Below are positions 15,722 through 22,128 of a DNA stretch of 36,527 nucleotides, in pieces. The translations under genes and the position numbers were made by a program. Each line of letters opens with the position of its first letter. Positions within the stretch are counted from its first letter, which is position 1. Origin of the DNA: an uncultured Desulfobacterales bacterium (lineage in GTDB: Bacteria > Desulfobacterota > Desulfobacteria > Desulfobacterales > G020354645); NCBI GenBank assembly GCA_947259865.1, contig CAMYNZ010000022.1:1-36527 (forward strand), given 5' to 3'. Under the pieces are notes generated by a model, which made no database searches, was not told where the DNA came from, and worked only from the letters and a program-made list of their open reading frames with translations.

Positions 15722-17104
15722 TCACTGTTTAGTGCCAACATCCAGGTTAAACTTTTTTATTTTCTGATTCAACCCGCTTTTCCCGATACCGAGCAACTCC
15801 GCCGCATGGGTTTGGACCTGATTGGAAATTCTGAGAGCCCTTTTAATCATGGCTTTTTCAATCATGGCCAGGGTATCGTACAATTTGGCATCCGCCGGTA
15901 TACCTTCCAGCGGTAAAGTATCGTTGGCACTGGCTCTGAAAATGGTCGGCAGATCTGAAACCTTTATATTCTCTCCGGGACTCAAAATCATGGCGCGTTC
16001 TATAACATTTTCGAGTTCGCGTACATTGCCGGGCCAACTGTAATCGTAAAAGAGACGCTCAACCGACTGATCAACTCCGGTTATCGGCGTTCGCGATGTT
16101 CTTTCCTGAGCGTATTTGTTTATGAAATGATTCACCAGCAGGTGAATATCCTCTTTTCGTTGTTTCAAAGGCGGCAAACCGATGTGGACGACATTTAGCC
16201 GATAATATAAATCTTCCCGGAATCGTTCATATTTCAACTCTTGTTTGAGATTTTTATTTGTGGCAACGATGATTCTAATATTTATCAAAATGGGTCTAAC
16301 CCCGCCAACCCTTTCAAAAACCTTTTCCTGTAAGACACGCAAAAGCTTTACTTGCAATCCCGGTGAAAGATCGCCGATTTCATCCAGAAATAGGGTTCCA
16401 CGGTCTGCCAATTCGAAGCGCCCTTTTTTCATGGTCACTGCACCCGTAAATGCCCCTTTCTCATGACCAAAGAGTTCGCTTTCCAGAAGATTTTCAGCAA
16501 GCGCGGAACAGTTCACCGCAACGAAAGGCTTTTCTCGCCGCGGACTGTTGAAATGAATGGATTTTGCAACAAGCTCCTTACCGGTGCCACTTTCACCCTC
16601 GATCAGCACCGTGGCATTCGTCGGGGCAACTTTGCGGATGGTCTCATATACATCCTGCATGACTTTACTTTTCCCGATGATATTTCCAAAACTGAACTGG
16701 GATTTAACCGCATCTCTGAGTTGCCGATTCTCCTTAACCACGCGAAACATGGAAATGGCCTTATTGACGTAAATGACCAGGCGTTCATTATCGAATGGTT
16801 TGAGTATGTAACTGTAGGCACCTTTTTGCATGGCCTCCACCGCTTTATCGACGGTGCCGTAAGCCGTCATCATGATCACGGGCAGGTCCGGGTCCAGCAC
16901 TTTTACATTTTCAAGCAATTCTATTCCATCCATCGAAGGCATTTTCATGTCCGTGAGAACCAGGTCAACATCAGAGGATTCCAGAATTTCAAGGGCCTCA
17001 TGACCGCTGTTGGCGGACAGGACTTCAAATCCTTCTTCCTCTAAAACAGCACCAAGTATGAGTGGATAGTTCTTCTCATCATCGACGATCAAAATCGTCT
17101 CCAT
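15722..17104 (-). CDS. Sigma-54-dependent response regulator (NtrC family)
   Basis: The 460-residue protein has three domains: a receiver (residues 1-120, phosphoacceptor D52 in LTDMKMP, K in LKPFD), an AAA+ ATPase (about 140-380) and a Fis-type DNA-binding helix-turn-helix (about 415-455). The ATPase has Walker A GESGTGKE, the intact sigma-54 contact loop GAFTGA and Walker [12 protein letters not shown]. It should therefore bind enhancers and activate RpoN promoters. It starts two bases after the kinase stop, with GGGAG in the kinase 3' end, so the two are coupled. Its position divergent from the pil operon makes a PilR-like role possible but unproved. Its kinase partner is split (see next entries). 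Confidence 0.93.
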   Translation of the reverse strand: METILIVDDEKNYPLILGAVLEEEGFEVLSANSGHEALEILESSDVDLVLTDMKMPSMDGIELLENVKVLDPDLPVIMMTAYGTVDKAVEAMQKGAYSYILKPFDNERLVIYVNKAISMFRVVKENRQLRDAVKSQFSFGNIIGKSKVMQDVYETIRKVAPTNATVLIEGESGTGKELVAKSIHFNSPRREKPFVAVNCSALAENLLESELFGHEKGAFTGAVTMKKGRFELADRGTLFLDEIGDLSPGLQVKLLRVLQEKVFERVGGVRPILINIRIIVATNKNLKQELKYERFREDLYYRLNVVHIGLPPLKQRKEDIHLLVNHFINKYAQERTSRTPITGVDQSVERLFYDYSWPGNVRELENVIERAMILSPGENIKVSDLPTIFRASANDTLPLEGIPADAKLYDTLAMIEKAMIKRALRISNQVQTHAAELLGIGKSGLNQKIKKFNLDVGTKQ

Positions 17105-17106
17105 GA

Positions 17107-17826
17107 TTAATCTCCCTGGCTTAAAGGTAATCCGACGGTAACTTGAGCTCCACCGCTGGATCTGTTTTCAATTTTAATAGTCCCACCATGGGACTCAATA
17201 ATGTTTTTGACAATTCCCAGTCCCAGTCCGGTTCCCTTTTCTTTGGTAGTAAAAAACGGGTCCCATATTTTTTCCAGCAACTCTTCAGGGATGCCGTCAC
17301 CTTCATCCTGAAACGCAATTGAAACCATCGCGTCACTTGCATCGATTTCAACATTTATTGTACCGCCGGTCTGCATGGACTGCAGGGCATTTATCAAAAT
17401 ATTGAGGAAAGCCTGATAAAGCATGGCAGAATCTGCCATAACCTCCGGCAGGGATTCAGAAAAACGCTTATGGATCGTATGGCCTTGCTCCAGAATTTGT
17501 GATGAAAGAAAAGTTATATTCTTTTCCAAAACCGCTTCAACGCGGCACGGCAGAAGGTTGGGGTTTCGGGGTCTGGCAAAATTTAAAAAATCGGTAATTA
17601 TGCTGTTTAATCGGTTGGCTTCCTCGATGATGATATCCGGAATGGTGTTTGAAGGATCATAACTGGCAACCTTTTTCATCAACAACTCTGCAGAACTTCT
17701 TATGATCCCCAACGGGTTGCGGATCTCATGGGAAATTCCGGCAACCATCTCACCCAGGGTGGAAAGATGCTCGGCACGACTTAATTCTTCCTTTAATCGC
17801 AGCCTTTCCTGGGCTCTTTTTTCAAT
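17107..17826 (-). CDS. Histidine kinase catalytic part (HisKA + HATPase) of a split kinase
   Basis: This frame encodes the dimerisation and ATP-binding domains of a sensor kinase. The H-box is MVAGISHEIRNPLGIIRSSAELL, the N-box NILINALQSM, and the G-boxes DEGDGIPEE and GTGLGLGIVKNIIESHGG. The frame is open from 17853, but the first ATG (17748) lies inside the H-box helix and would damage the domain. An unusual start (ATC or ATT at 17829-17824) behind a strong AAGAGGTG site at about 17840 would preserve KRAQERLRLKEELSRAEHLSTLGE. The sensor half ends in another frame at 17844, and the second membrane helix expected before KRGEAIIE is missing. I read this as a kinase damaged by an internal deletion with frameshift, though a two-piece kinase or a sequence error is possible. 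Confidence 0.7.
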   Translation of the reverse strand: MEKRAQERLRLKEELSRAEHLSTLGEMVAGISHEIRNPLGIIRSSAELLMKKVASYDPSNTIPDIIIEEANRLNSIITDFLNFARPRNPNLLPCRVEAVLEKNITFLSSQILEQGHTIHKRFSESLPEVMADSAMLYQAFLNILINALQSMQTGGTINVEIDASDAMVSIAFQDEGDGIPEELLEKIWDPFFTTKEKGTGLGLGIVKNIIESHGGTIKIENRSSGGAQVTVGLPLSQGD

Positions 17827-17843
17827 GATGGCTTCACCTCTTT

Positions 17844-18452
17844 TTATATCGTTTTATATTCTTGGGATAGGTCCTGAACAATCTCCACAACAGCTAGTAC
17901 GGGTCCTGAAAGACGGGAGAAGGGGTTTTCGGCGCGTATGGGAGCAAATGTAATTATTTTGATTTCTTTTGGAATCCCGATCAGGATCTCAAAAAAGTTG
18001 CCTCTTTGGATCTGTCGGAATACGGTCTGGCCCTCACGTGCTTTGAAATAACCTGTTCCGCCCAAATCCTTCAGGCCCACGAGTTCCTTATCGAAACTGT
18101 ATGAAACCGTGTTGTCCATCCCATAAATTTTAACGGTATCGATTTTGAAGCTATGCAGCGTGCTCTTAACTATTTTATCCAGGCGCTCGTATTGGTCTTT
18201 GTTTTCGGTTTGAATCTTTCCGTATATATGGGCCATGGGAATGACAAATTGCAAAAATATCTGATGGTTAAGATTTTCCAGCAGCAGCAGAGCGTAATCT
18301 TCGCTCTTTTTGCGTTGCATGTCTCTGGCCCAGTGGATATTGAGCATGGAAAGCACGATGGTGCCCAGAAAGATAACTATCAAACTGGCGAAACTAAAAT
18401 ATTTGAGTAGTCGAAATGGTTTGGCTTTTTCCGCAACGGGTTCTGAGTTCAT
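17844..18452 (-). CDS. Histidine kinase sensor part (N-terminal fragment)
   Basis: The 202-residue frame has a cytoplasmic N-terminus, one membrane helix (about residues 20-38, SFASLIVIFLGTIVLSMLN), and a periplasmic-type sensor region (about 40-195). It ends in VLAVVEIVQDLSQEYKTI. In kinases of this type that last motif normally runs straight into a second membrane helix and then the linker KRGEAIIEKRA, but here a stop follows at once. The linker and kinase core continue 9-20 bases on in the -1 frame (previous entry). Alone this product would be a sensor without output. The direct repeat TATAAAA...TATAAAA at the junction would suit a deletion by slippage. It heads the minus-strand pair with the response regulator. 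Confidence 0.65.
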   Translation of the reverse strand: MNSEPVAEKAKPFRLLKYFSFASLIVIFLGTIVLSMLNIHWARDMQRKKSEDYALLLLENLNHQIFLQFVIPMAHIYGKIQTENKDQYERLDKIVKSTLHSFKIDTVKIYGMDNTVSYSFDKELVGLKDLGGTGYFKAREGQTVFRQIQRGNFFEILIGIPKEIKIITFAPIRAENPFSRLSGPVLAVVEIVQDLSQEYKTI

Positions 18453-18574
18453 ATCGTGGCATTTACCATTTTAGGCATTAAATTTCAATTGCCGTAATTA
18501 ACACCGGCTCATTTCTGGACCCACAATATATAGTAAGTGTGGACTCCCAAAATCACAATATGGCGTAACTAGCT

Positions 18575-18603
18575 ATAATTATATATAATTTATATATAAT
18601 TAT
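18575..18603. promoter_or_regulatory. Perfect 14-bp A/T inverted repeat
   Basis: ATAATTATATATAA (18575-18588) and its exact reverse complement (18590-18603) flank one central base, between the divergent kinase and pil operons. A second weak palindrome (CCACA/TGTGG) lies at about 18520-18539. A/T palindromes of this kind often serve as operators or melting regions. TTGACT follows at 18605. It is a candidate control site for the HTH gene and pilM. Confidence 0.45.
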
Positions 18604-18720
18604 CTTGACTTATTGATAATAGTATGAAATAAATGACATGTTTAATATAGTCTCGATCCCCTTGTGCCTATTTTTCCGTAGGTATCCATTTCCAACTTTA
18701 ACTTTCAGAAGATTGGATAT

Positions 18721-18918
18721 ATGAGTGACAATCAATTGAAGAAAACGAGAGAATCTTTGCTCATGAGTAAAGCCGAACTCGCCAGGGCAGCCAGGGTTTC
18801 ACCCATTACGATTACCCGTATCGAAAGTGGCCTGCCCTGTCGTATGGAAACAAAACGCAAAATTATCCTAGCCTTGGGGCTGGAACTATCTGAAAAAACT
18901 AAAATATTCAAGGATTAA
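18721..18918 (+). CDS. Small XRE-type HTH DNA-binding protein
   Basis: The 65-residue protein is almost entirely one Cro/CI-type helix-turn-helix domain: LMSKAELARAARVSPITITRIESG (residues 14-37), then helix TKRKIILALGLELSE. There is no ligand or dimerisation domain. It ends eight bases before pilM, so it is very likely the first gene of the pil operon and may autoregulate it. The A/T palindrome about 120 bases upstream is a possible target. Such a small XRE gene ahead of pilM is worth checking in relatives for conservation. Confidence 0.8.
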   Translation: MSDNQLKKTRESLLMSKAELARAARVSPITITRIESGLPCRMETKRKIILALGLELSEKTKIFKD

Positions 18919-18926
18919 CGCACCTC

Positions 18927-19979
18927 ATGTTATTAGGAAAAAAAGACCATCTTGTAGGCCTCGACATAGGCTCTCGGACAATAAAAGCGGCCGAAATTAT
19001 CGAAACTAAAAGAGGCCACAGTCTGAAAAAATTCGGTATGACCGATATATCGCCGGGTCTCATCGAAGACGGTACCATCAACGATCCGGAATTGGTGGCC
19101 GAAGCCATCCGTGAGGTTTTTAAATCATACAATATTAAAGAGCAAAACGTGGCCATATCCATCGGAGGCTATTCGGTGATTGTAAAGAAAATTAATGTCC
19201 AAACCATGGCTGAGGATCAGCTTCAGGAAACCATCCATTTTGAGGCCGAGCAGTATATCCCCTTTGATATCAGCGATGTAAACCTTGATTTTCAAATCCT
19301 GGGTCCCAACGAGAACAATCCAAATCAGATGAACGTGTTTTTGGTCGCTGCAAAAAAGGAAATGGTTAACGATTATATTAATCTGGTCAATTTAGCCGGG
19401 CTCAACCCCTGTATCATTGACGTGGAAGCCTTTGCACTCCAAAATATTTTTGAAATCAATTATGAAGCCAAAGACGAGAATATCGCTTTGATTGACATCG
19501 GTGCCAGCAAAACCTCATTGAACATTTTGAAGGGCAATAATTCTGTTTTTATGCGGGATGTTTCCCTTGGCTGCGGGCAGATCAATCAAAAAATAATGTC
19601 CCTGGTCAATTGCCCTTTTGAAGAAGCAGAAAATATCAAACTCGGCGGACAGACAGCCAAGGCATCCCCGGAAGATTTAAAGGAGATCGTTTCATCGGTG
19701 GTAACGGATTGGTGCACCGAGATAAGACGTGCGCTTGACTTCTTTTATTCCACCTACCCGGACGATCAAATTAAACGAATCGTCCTCAGCGGCGGCGGTG
19801 GCAACATTTCGGAGTTCCGCCAGCTGCTGACAGTCGAAGCATCGGCTGAGGTAGAAACCATTAATCCGTTCGAAAACTTCACGATAGACGACAAATTGGA
19901 TGCAGCCTACATCGAGCAAATCTCAACCCAGGCGGCCATCAGCATGGGCCTGGCAATTAGAAAAACAGACGATAAATGA
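18927..19979 (+). CDS. pilM: Type IV pilus assembly protein PilM
   Basis: The 350-residue protein is PilM, the FtsA/actin-like cytoplasmic ATPase that docks to PilN and links the alignment complex to the pilus motor. Phosphate-binding loops are GLDIGSRTIKAAEI (residues 11-24) and IALIDIGASKTSLNIL (about 189-204); the adenosine motif region is IVLSGGGGNISEF near residue 290. There is no signal peptide. The start ATG gives MLLGKKDHLVGLDIGS and lacks its own ribosome site, which fits coupling with the preceding HTH gene. Its stop overlaps the pilN start (ATGA). Confidence 0.95.
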   Translation: MLLGKKDHLVGLDIGSRTIKAAEIIETKRGHSLKKFGMTDISPGLIEDGTINDPELVAEAIREVFKSYNIKEQNVAISIGGYSVIVKKINVQTMAEDQLQETIHFEAEQYIPFDISDVNLDFQILGPNENNPNQMNVFLVAAKKEMVNDYINLVNLAGLNPCIIDVEAFALQNIFEINYEAKDENIALIDIGASKTSLNILKGNNSVFMRDVSLGCGQINQKIMSLVNCPFEEAENIKLGGQTAKASPEDLKEIVSSVVTDWCTEIRRALDFFYSTYPDDQIKRIVLSGGGGNISEFRQLLTVEASAEVETINPFENFTIDDKLDAAYIEQISTQAAISMGLAIRKTDDK

Positions 19980-20554
19980 TACGAATCAATCTACTGCCCT
20001 TTCGGGCGGCACGCAAAAAAGAGAATATTCGCCGACAGGTATCGATATTTTTTCTGTTTCTTGGCTTTGTTATCGTTGCCCTGTTCTACGTCCATATCGC
20101 CCTTGACGGCCGAGTCACTAAACTGCAAGCCTCCGTGGATCAAACCAAAAAAGAGGTAAAAAAATATAAAAAGATCACCAAAGAAATTGCAAGCATCAAG
20201 AAAAAACTGGCGGTTCTCAAGAAAAAAACGGGCGTTATTAAGAAACTGGAGAAAAACCGCTTTGAACCGGTAAATCTCCTCGATACGATGACTAAAAAGG
20301 TGATCGCCAAACGCATGTGGTTTTCCAAGTTTCAAACCAAAAAAAATCAGGTCATTATCACGGGCATCGCTTTAGACAATAAAACCGTGGCCGATTTTAT
20401 GACCCGGCTTGAGGGCACCGGACTGTTTACCAAAGTTAAGCTCAACAAAATTCAAAAAAAAGCTATAAAGGGTTCGAACCTCAAGAGTTTTAACATCGTC
20501 TGTACCAAACCCCAGGCTGCAAAAAAGAAAAAAAAGAAGAAAAAGAAGAAGTAA
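19976..20554 (+). CDS. pilN: Type IV pilus assembly protein PilN with polylysine tail
   Basis: The 192-residue protein is PilN. The cytoplasmic N-terminus has IRINLLPFR (residues 2-10), the peptide that binds the PilM groove. One membrane helix follows (about 22-42), then a periplasmic coiled-coil rich in lysine (about 45-85) and the small ferredoxin-like domain (about 95-175). The last ten residues are all lysine, encoded by an A-rich tract (20518-20554) with runs of up to eight A. PilN proteins normally lack such a tail. The tract is also a candidate site of polymerase slippage. It overlaps pilM by four bases and pilO starts three bases after its stop. Confidence 0.93.
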   Translation: MIRINLLPFRAARKKENIRRQVSIFFLFLGFVIVALFYVHIALDGRVTKLQASVDQTKKEVKKYKKITKEIASIKKKLAVLKKKTGVIKKLEKNRFEPVNLLDTMTKKVIAKRMWFSKFQTKKNQVIITGIALDNKTVADFMTRLEGTGLFTKVKLNKIQKKAIKGSNLKSFNIVCTKPQAAKKKKKKKKKK

Positions 20555-20557
20555 AAA

Positions 20558-21181
20558 ATGAAAAAACCCGAGTTGTCCCTGGAATCCATTGAACCTTTTT
20601 TTGAAAAAATCTCGAAGCTCTCGCAGCTGCAGCGGGTCCTCATATCCGGCGGGATTTTCCTGATTTTTATCGGCCTATTTGTCTGGTTGTCGTATTGGCC
20701 GAAATTTACAGAAATCGGCAAAATAAAAGATAGCCTAAAAAAGCTGGAAAAAGAGCTAAAGGCTGCAAAAAAGGATGCCAAGGACCTCAAAAAATATAAA
20801 AAAAGAATGAAAGAGGCGGAAAACAGGTTTAAGCTGGTTATGAAATCGCTTCCCGAAAAAGAAGAGATACCCTCCCTGCTGTCAAACATCTCCTTGTCCG
20901 GGCAGGATGCCGGACTGGAATTTGTGCTCTTCCAGCCCAAAAAGGAAATAAAAAGAGACTTTTATGCCGAAATTCCGGTGGCCATAAAGGTAACTGGACA
21001 ATATCACAATGTTGCGCTTTTCTTTGACAAGGTTGCCAGATTGCCCCGGGTGGTGAATATCCGAAACATATTGATGACGCCGGGAAAGGGAAAGAGCAGC
21101 GATAAACTCAGTACCGGCTGTACGGCGGTCACATATAAATTTATAGATAAACCCAAAAAAAAGAGAAAAAAGAAAAAATAG
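20558..21181 (+). CDS. pilO: Type IV pilus assembly protein PilO
   Basis: The 207-residue protein is PilO, partner of PilN in the inner-membrane alignment subcomplex. It has a short cytoplasmic N-terminus, one membrane helix (about residues 29-48, VLISGGIFLIFIGLFVWLS), a strongly charged coiled coil (about 55-100) and a C-terminal ferredoxin-like domain (about 110-195), including VTGQYHNVALFFDKVARLPRVVNI. It ends in KPKKKRKKKK, another basic tail like that of PilN. PilO normally recruits PilP. The A/G-rich region at the pilN stop serves as ribosome site. Confidence 0.93.
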   Translation: MKKPELSLESIEPFFEKISKLSQLQRVLISGGIFLIFIGLFVWLSYWPKFTEIGKIKDSLKKLEKELKAAKKDAKDLKKYKKRMKEAENRFKLVMKSLPEKEEIPSLLSNISLSGQDAGLEFVLFQPKKEIKRDFYAEIPVAIKVTGQYHNVALFFDKVARLPRVVNIRNILMTPGKGKSSDKLSTGCTAVTYKFIDKPKKKRKKKK

Positions 21182-21196
21182 TAATAATAATCCATC

Positions 21197-22123
21197 ATGT
21201 ACAAACATCACACCAAATTGTGCGGCATCGTCTGGATCATCAGCCTGATATTCATTATGTCCGGGTGCGAAAAGAAATCTGAACCACCCAAAGCCCAGGT
21301 TGTGCGCAAAAAAATTACTGCCAAAGCACCCCCTGTCAGGCGGGCCCAGAAAAGCAAAAGCGTTAAAACCGCACCCTCAAAAGCCGGTTTCAGGCCCAAA
21401 TCGGCTGTTTCGAAAACCCCACCGTCAATGCTGGCGGCAAAATCTAAAGAAGCCCCTGGTGCAGCAACGCCCAGAGGCAAAAAGACAACGGTAAAACCCA
21501 AGAGCTTACCCGCCAATATTATCGCACTTAAACCCAAATCAGCGATCTCAAAAACTCCCGAGGCTTTAACCAATAAAAAAAGGGCCGCGCAAAAGGCTAA
21601 ACCGCCCCCGCCTTCAACGGGCACGAAGATTGAACCGAAAACAACAACCCTTAAACCGACAAAGGCTGCAGCCAGGACCAAAATGAAAGCACCCAGGGCT
21701 AAAACCGCTGCTGCCCGCACAAAAACCGCCCAAAAATCAAAGGCTGTCACAACACAGGAACCCTACAATCCCCTGGGAAAAATTGACCCGTTCGAACCGC
21801 TGTTTAAAGAAAAGCCGACGCTCACCCAGGTTAAACGAAAAACTAAGAAACGAACTCCCCGCACACCCCTTGAAAAAATAGCCATAAGCCAGTTGAAACT
21901 GGTCGGTATCGTGATGGCCCCCAGCGGGAACAAAGCGCTTGTTCAGGAGGCCTCCGGCAAAGGATATATTATTAAAAAGGGCACCTACATTGGACTTAAC
22001 GCTGGCAAGGTTATTGATATACAAAAAGATAACGTCATAATCAAAGAAGAGGTTGAGGATGTTTTAGGCAAGGTGATTGTTCGCAAAAAAGCAATACGAC
22101 TTCCGAAACCCCCTGGAGAATAG
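21197..22123 (+). CDS. pilP: PilP lipoprotein with long basic linker
   Basis: The 308-residue protein is much longer than typical PilP (about 175). A lipoprotein signal peptide ends at C24 (IMSGC). A linker of about 165 residues follows, dominated by K, A, P and T, resembling histone H1 tails. It contains an internal repeat: RPKSAVSKTPPSML and KPKSAISKTPEALT, about 50 residues apart. The conserved PilP beta-sandwich lies in the last 110 residues, from EPYNPLGKIDPFEPLF to the C-terminus (ISQLKLVGIVMAPSGNKALVQEASGKGY in pieces). PilP links PilNO to the secretin PilQ, so the long linker would span the periplasm. The start has no clear ribosome site. Confidence 0.88.
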   Translation: MYKHHTKLCGIVWIISLIFIMSGCEKKSEPPKAQVVRKKITAKAPPVRRAQKSKSVKTAPSKAGFRPKSAVSKTPPSMLAAKSKEAPGAATPRGKKTTVKPKSLPANIIALKPKSAISKTPEALTNKKRAAQKAKPPPPSTGTKIEPKTTTLKPTKAAARTKMKAPRAKTAAARTKTAQKSKAVTTQEPYNPLGKIDPFEPLFKEKPTLTQVKRKTKKRTPRTPLEKIAISQLKLVGIVMAPSGNKALVQEASGKGYIIKKGTYIGLNAGKVIDIQKDNVIIKEEVEDVLGKVIVRKKAIRLPKPPGE

Positions 22124-22128
22124 CACCC

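Noticed and set aside
16463..17044. 193-residue ORF antisense to the NtrC-type regulator
   Set aside because: It is a mirror frame of a strongly conserved gene, with no recognisable domain or ribosome site.
17844..17856. Programmed -1 frameshift joining the kinase halves
   Set aside because: The frames overlap by only about ten bases and there is no X-XXY-YYZ slippery heptamer; joining would still lack the second membrane helix.
20452..20940. Ser/Phe-rich ORF antisense to pilN-pilO
   Set aside because: The Phe runs are the complement of lysine codons; no independent support.
21208..21750. 180-residue hydrophobic ORF antisense to pilP
   Set aside because: Its Ala/Val/Leu composition is the direct complement of the Lys/Ala/Pro linker codons of PilP.
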